This document shows positions 63,766 through 64,000 of a stretch of DNA of 64,000 nt, in pieces. The DNA comes from Desulfovibrio sp. (GTDB lineage Bacteria > Desulfobacterota > Desulfovibrionia > Desulfovibrionales > Desulfovibrionaceae): assembly GCF_009712225.1 (NCBI RefSeq), contig NZ_WASP01000008.1, positions 318,529 through 382,528 on the forward strand. Reading direction: 5' to 3'. A program made the position numbers and the translations under genes. Positions within the stretch are counted from its first letter, which is position 1; every line of letters starts with the position of its first letter. Under the pieces are notes generated by a model, which was not told where the DNA came from, searched no databases, and saw only the letters and a program-made list of their open reading frames with translations.

Positions 63766-64000
63766 CTACTCGTCAAAACAGGATCGCAAAACATTGATAA
63801 ATTCGAGAGCGTGCGCCCTCTTTTCTTCTTTCTTATACACACATGAAATTTCTATGTAGCACGCTTCATCTGCGATGGGCACATATATCAGGCCGGGGAG
63901 GGTTGCACTGACAATGCTTTTTGAAAACAGCCCGATACAAGAACCAGCGGCAACGGTAGCTAGAGCAGCCAAAAAGCCGTTGGATTCAACCGCAATGCGC
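63766..64000 (-). CDS. LysR-family regulator, C-terminal end (cut by window edge)
   Basis: The last ~77 residues of a minus-strand gene that starts beyond the window. The sequence RIAVESNGFLAALATVAAG, then SCIGLFSKSI and a final LEFINVLRSCFDE, matches the end of the LysR substrate-binding domain (VAAGxGIxLLP pattern). Target and ligand cannot be told. Confidence 0.7.
   Translation of the reverse strand, partial: RIAVESNGFLAALATVAAGSCIGLFSKSIVSATLPGLIYVPIADEACYIEISCVYKKEEKRAHALEFINVLRSCFDE

Overview
The window is a piece of a chromosome from a Desulfovibrio-like sulfate-reducing bacterium (Desulfovibrionaceae). I infer this from the moderately GC-rich genes, a DcrH-like chemoreceptor with a C-terminal hemerythrin, a dihaem cytochrome c, an RNase E/G with a very long N-terminal extension, cobalamin uptake under a B12 riboswitch, and a polar-flagellum gene set. 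I see no insertion sequence, phage or CRISPR array. The window holds about 49 protein genes and five tRNAs. Both ends cut a gene: a phenylacetate-CoA ligase at the left and a LysR regulator at the right.

Region 1-4.8 kb: the end of paaK, then a tRNA cluster (Gly-GCC, Cys-GCA, Gly-GCC, Gly-CCC) behind a clear sigma70 promoter. Next comes a layered Mg2+ control region: an M-box riboswitch with its own terminator, then a 30-codon reading frame that starts like the enterobacterial MgtL leader peptide, then a long-range stem, then an MgtA-type Mg2+ P-type ATPase. Region 4.9-9.7 kb: dihaem cytochrome c, a methyltransferase, and a divergent pair of a MocR-type regulator (its PLP lysine replaced by Gln) and a BenE-type transporter.

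Region 9.9-18.6 kb: a free-standing Trp-rich 40-residue gene, then a three-gene operon (GT-C-like membrane protein, GT2, YdjC/ChbG deacetylase) that resembles the FlmK/FlmF2/NaxD lipid A amino-sugar system. A methyltransferase, a chemoreceptor with a sigma28-like promoter, and a divergent pair of genes sharing a GyrI-like ligand domain follow. Region 18.8-28.9 kb: btuC-btuD-btuF-cbiL behind a cobalamin riboswitch and terminator, then pgeF, 5-formyl-THF cyclo-ligase, a phosphoesterase, rne/rng, queH and tRNA-Asn.

Region 29-41.9 kb: two c-di-GMP enzymes, a TauE/SafE exporter, then a probable nitrogen-scavenging locus. This locus has an exact sigma54 promoter, an amino-acid-type ABC transporter (binding protein, two permeases, ATPase), two ureohydrolases and a DUF1989 protein, with a GlxA-type regulator at its end. 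The set suggests uptake and breakdown of a guanidino compound.

Region 42-51 kb: neuB, a LIC12162-family transferase and a Sel1-repeat protein (surface or flagellin glycosylation), rdgB, then fliD (very large) and fliS behind a sigma28-like promoter. Region 51-64 kb: a GGDEF protein, a lipoprotein, the chemoreceptor-hemerythrin, uup, a secreted dienelactone-hydrolase-like enzyme, a nitroreductase next to a WYL regulator, and an autotransporter preceded by a translationally coupled 55-codon frame.
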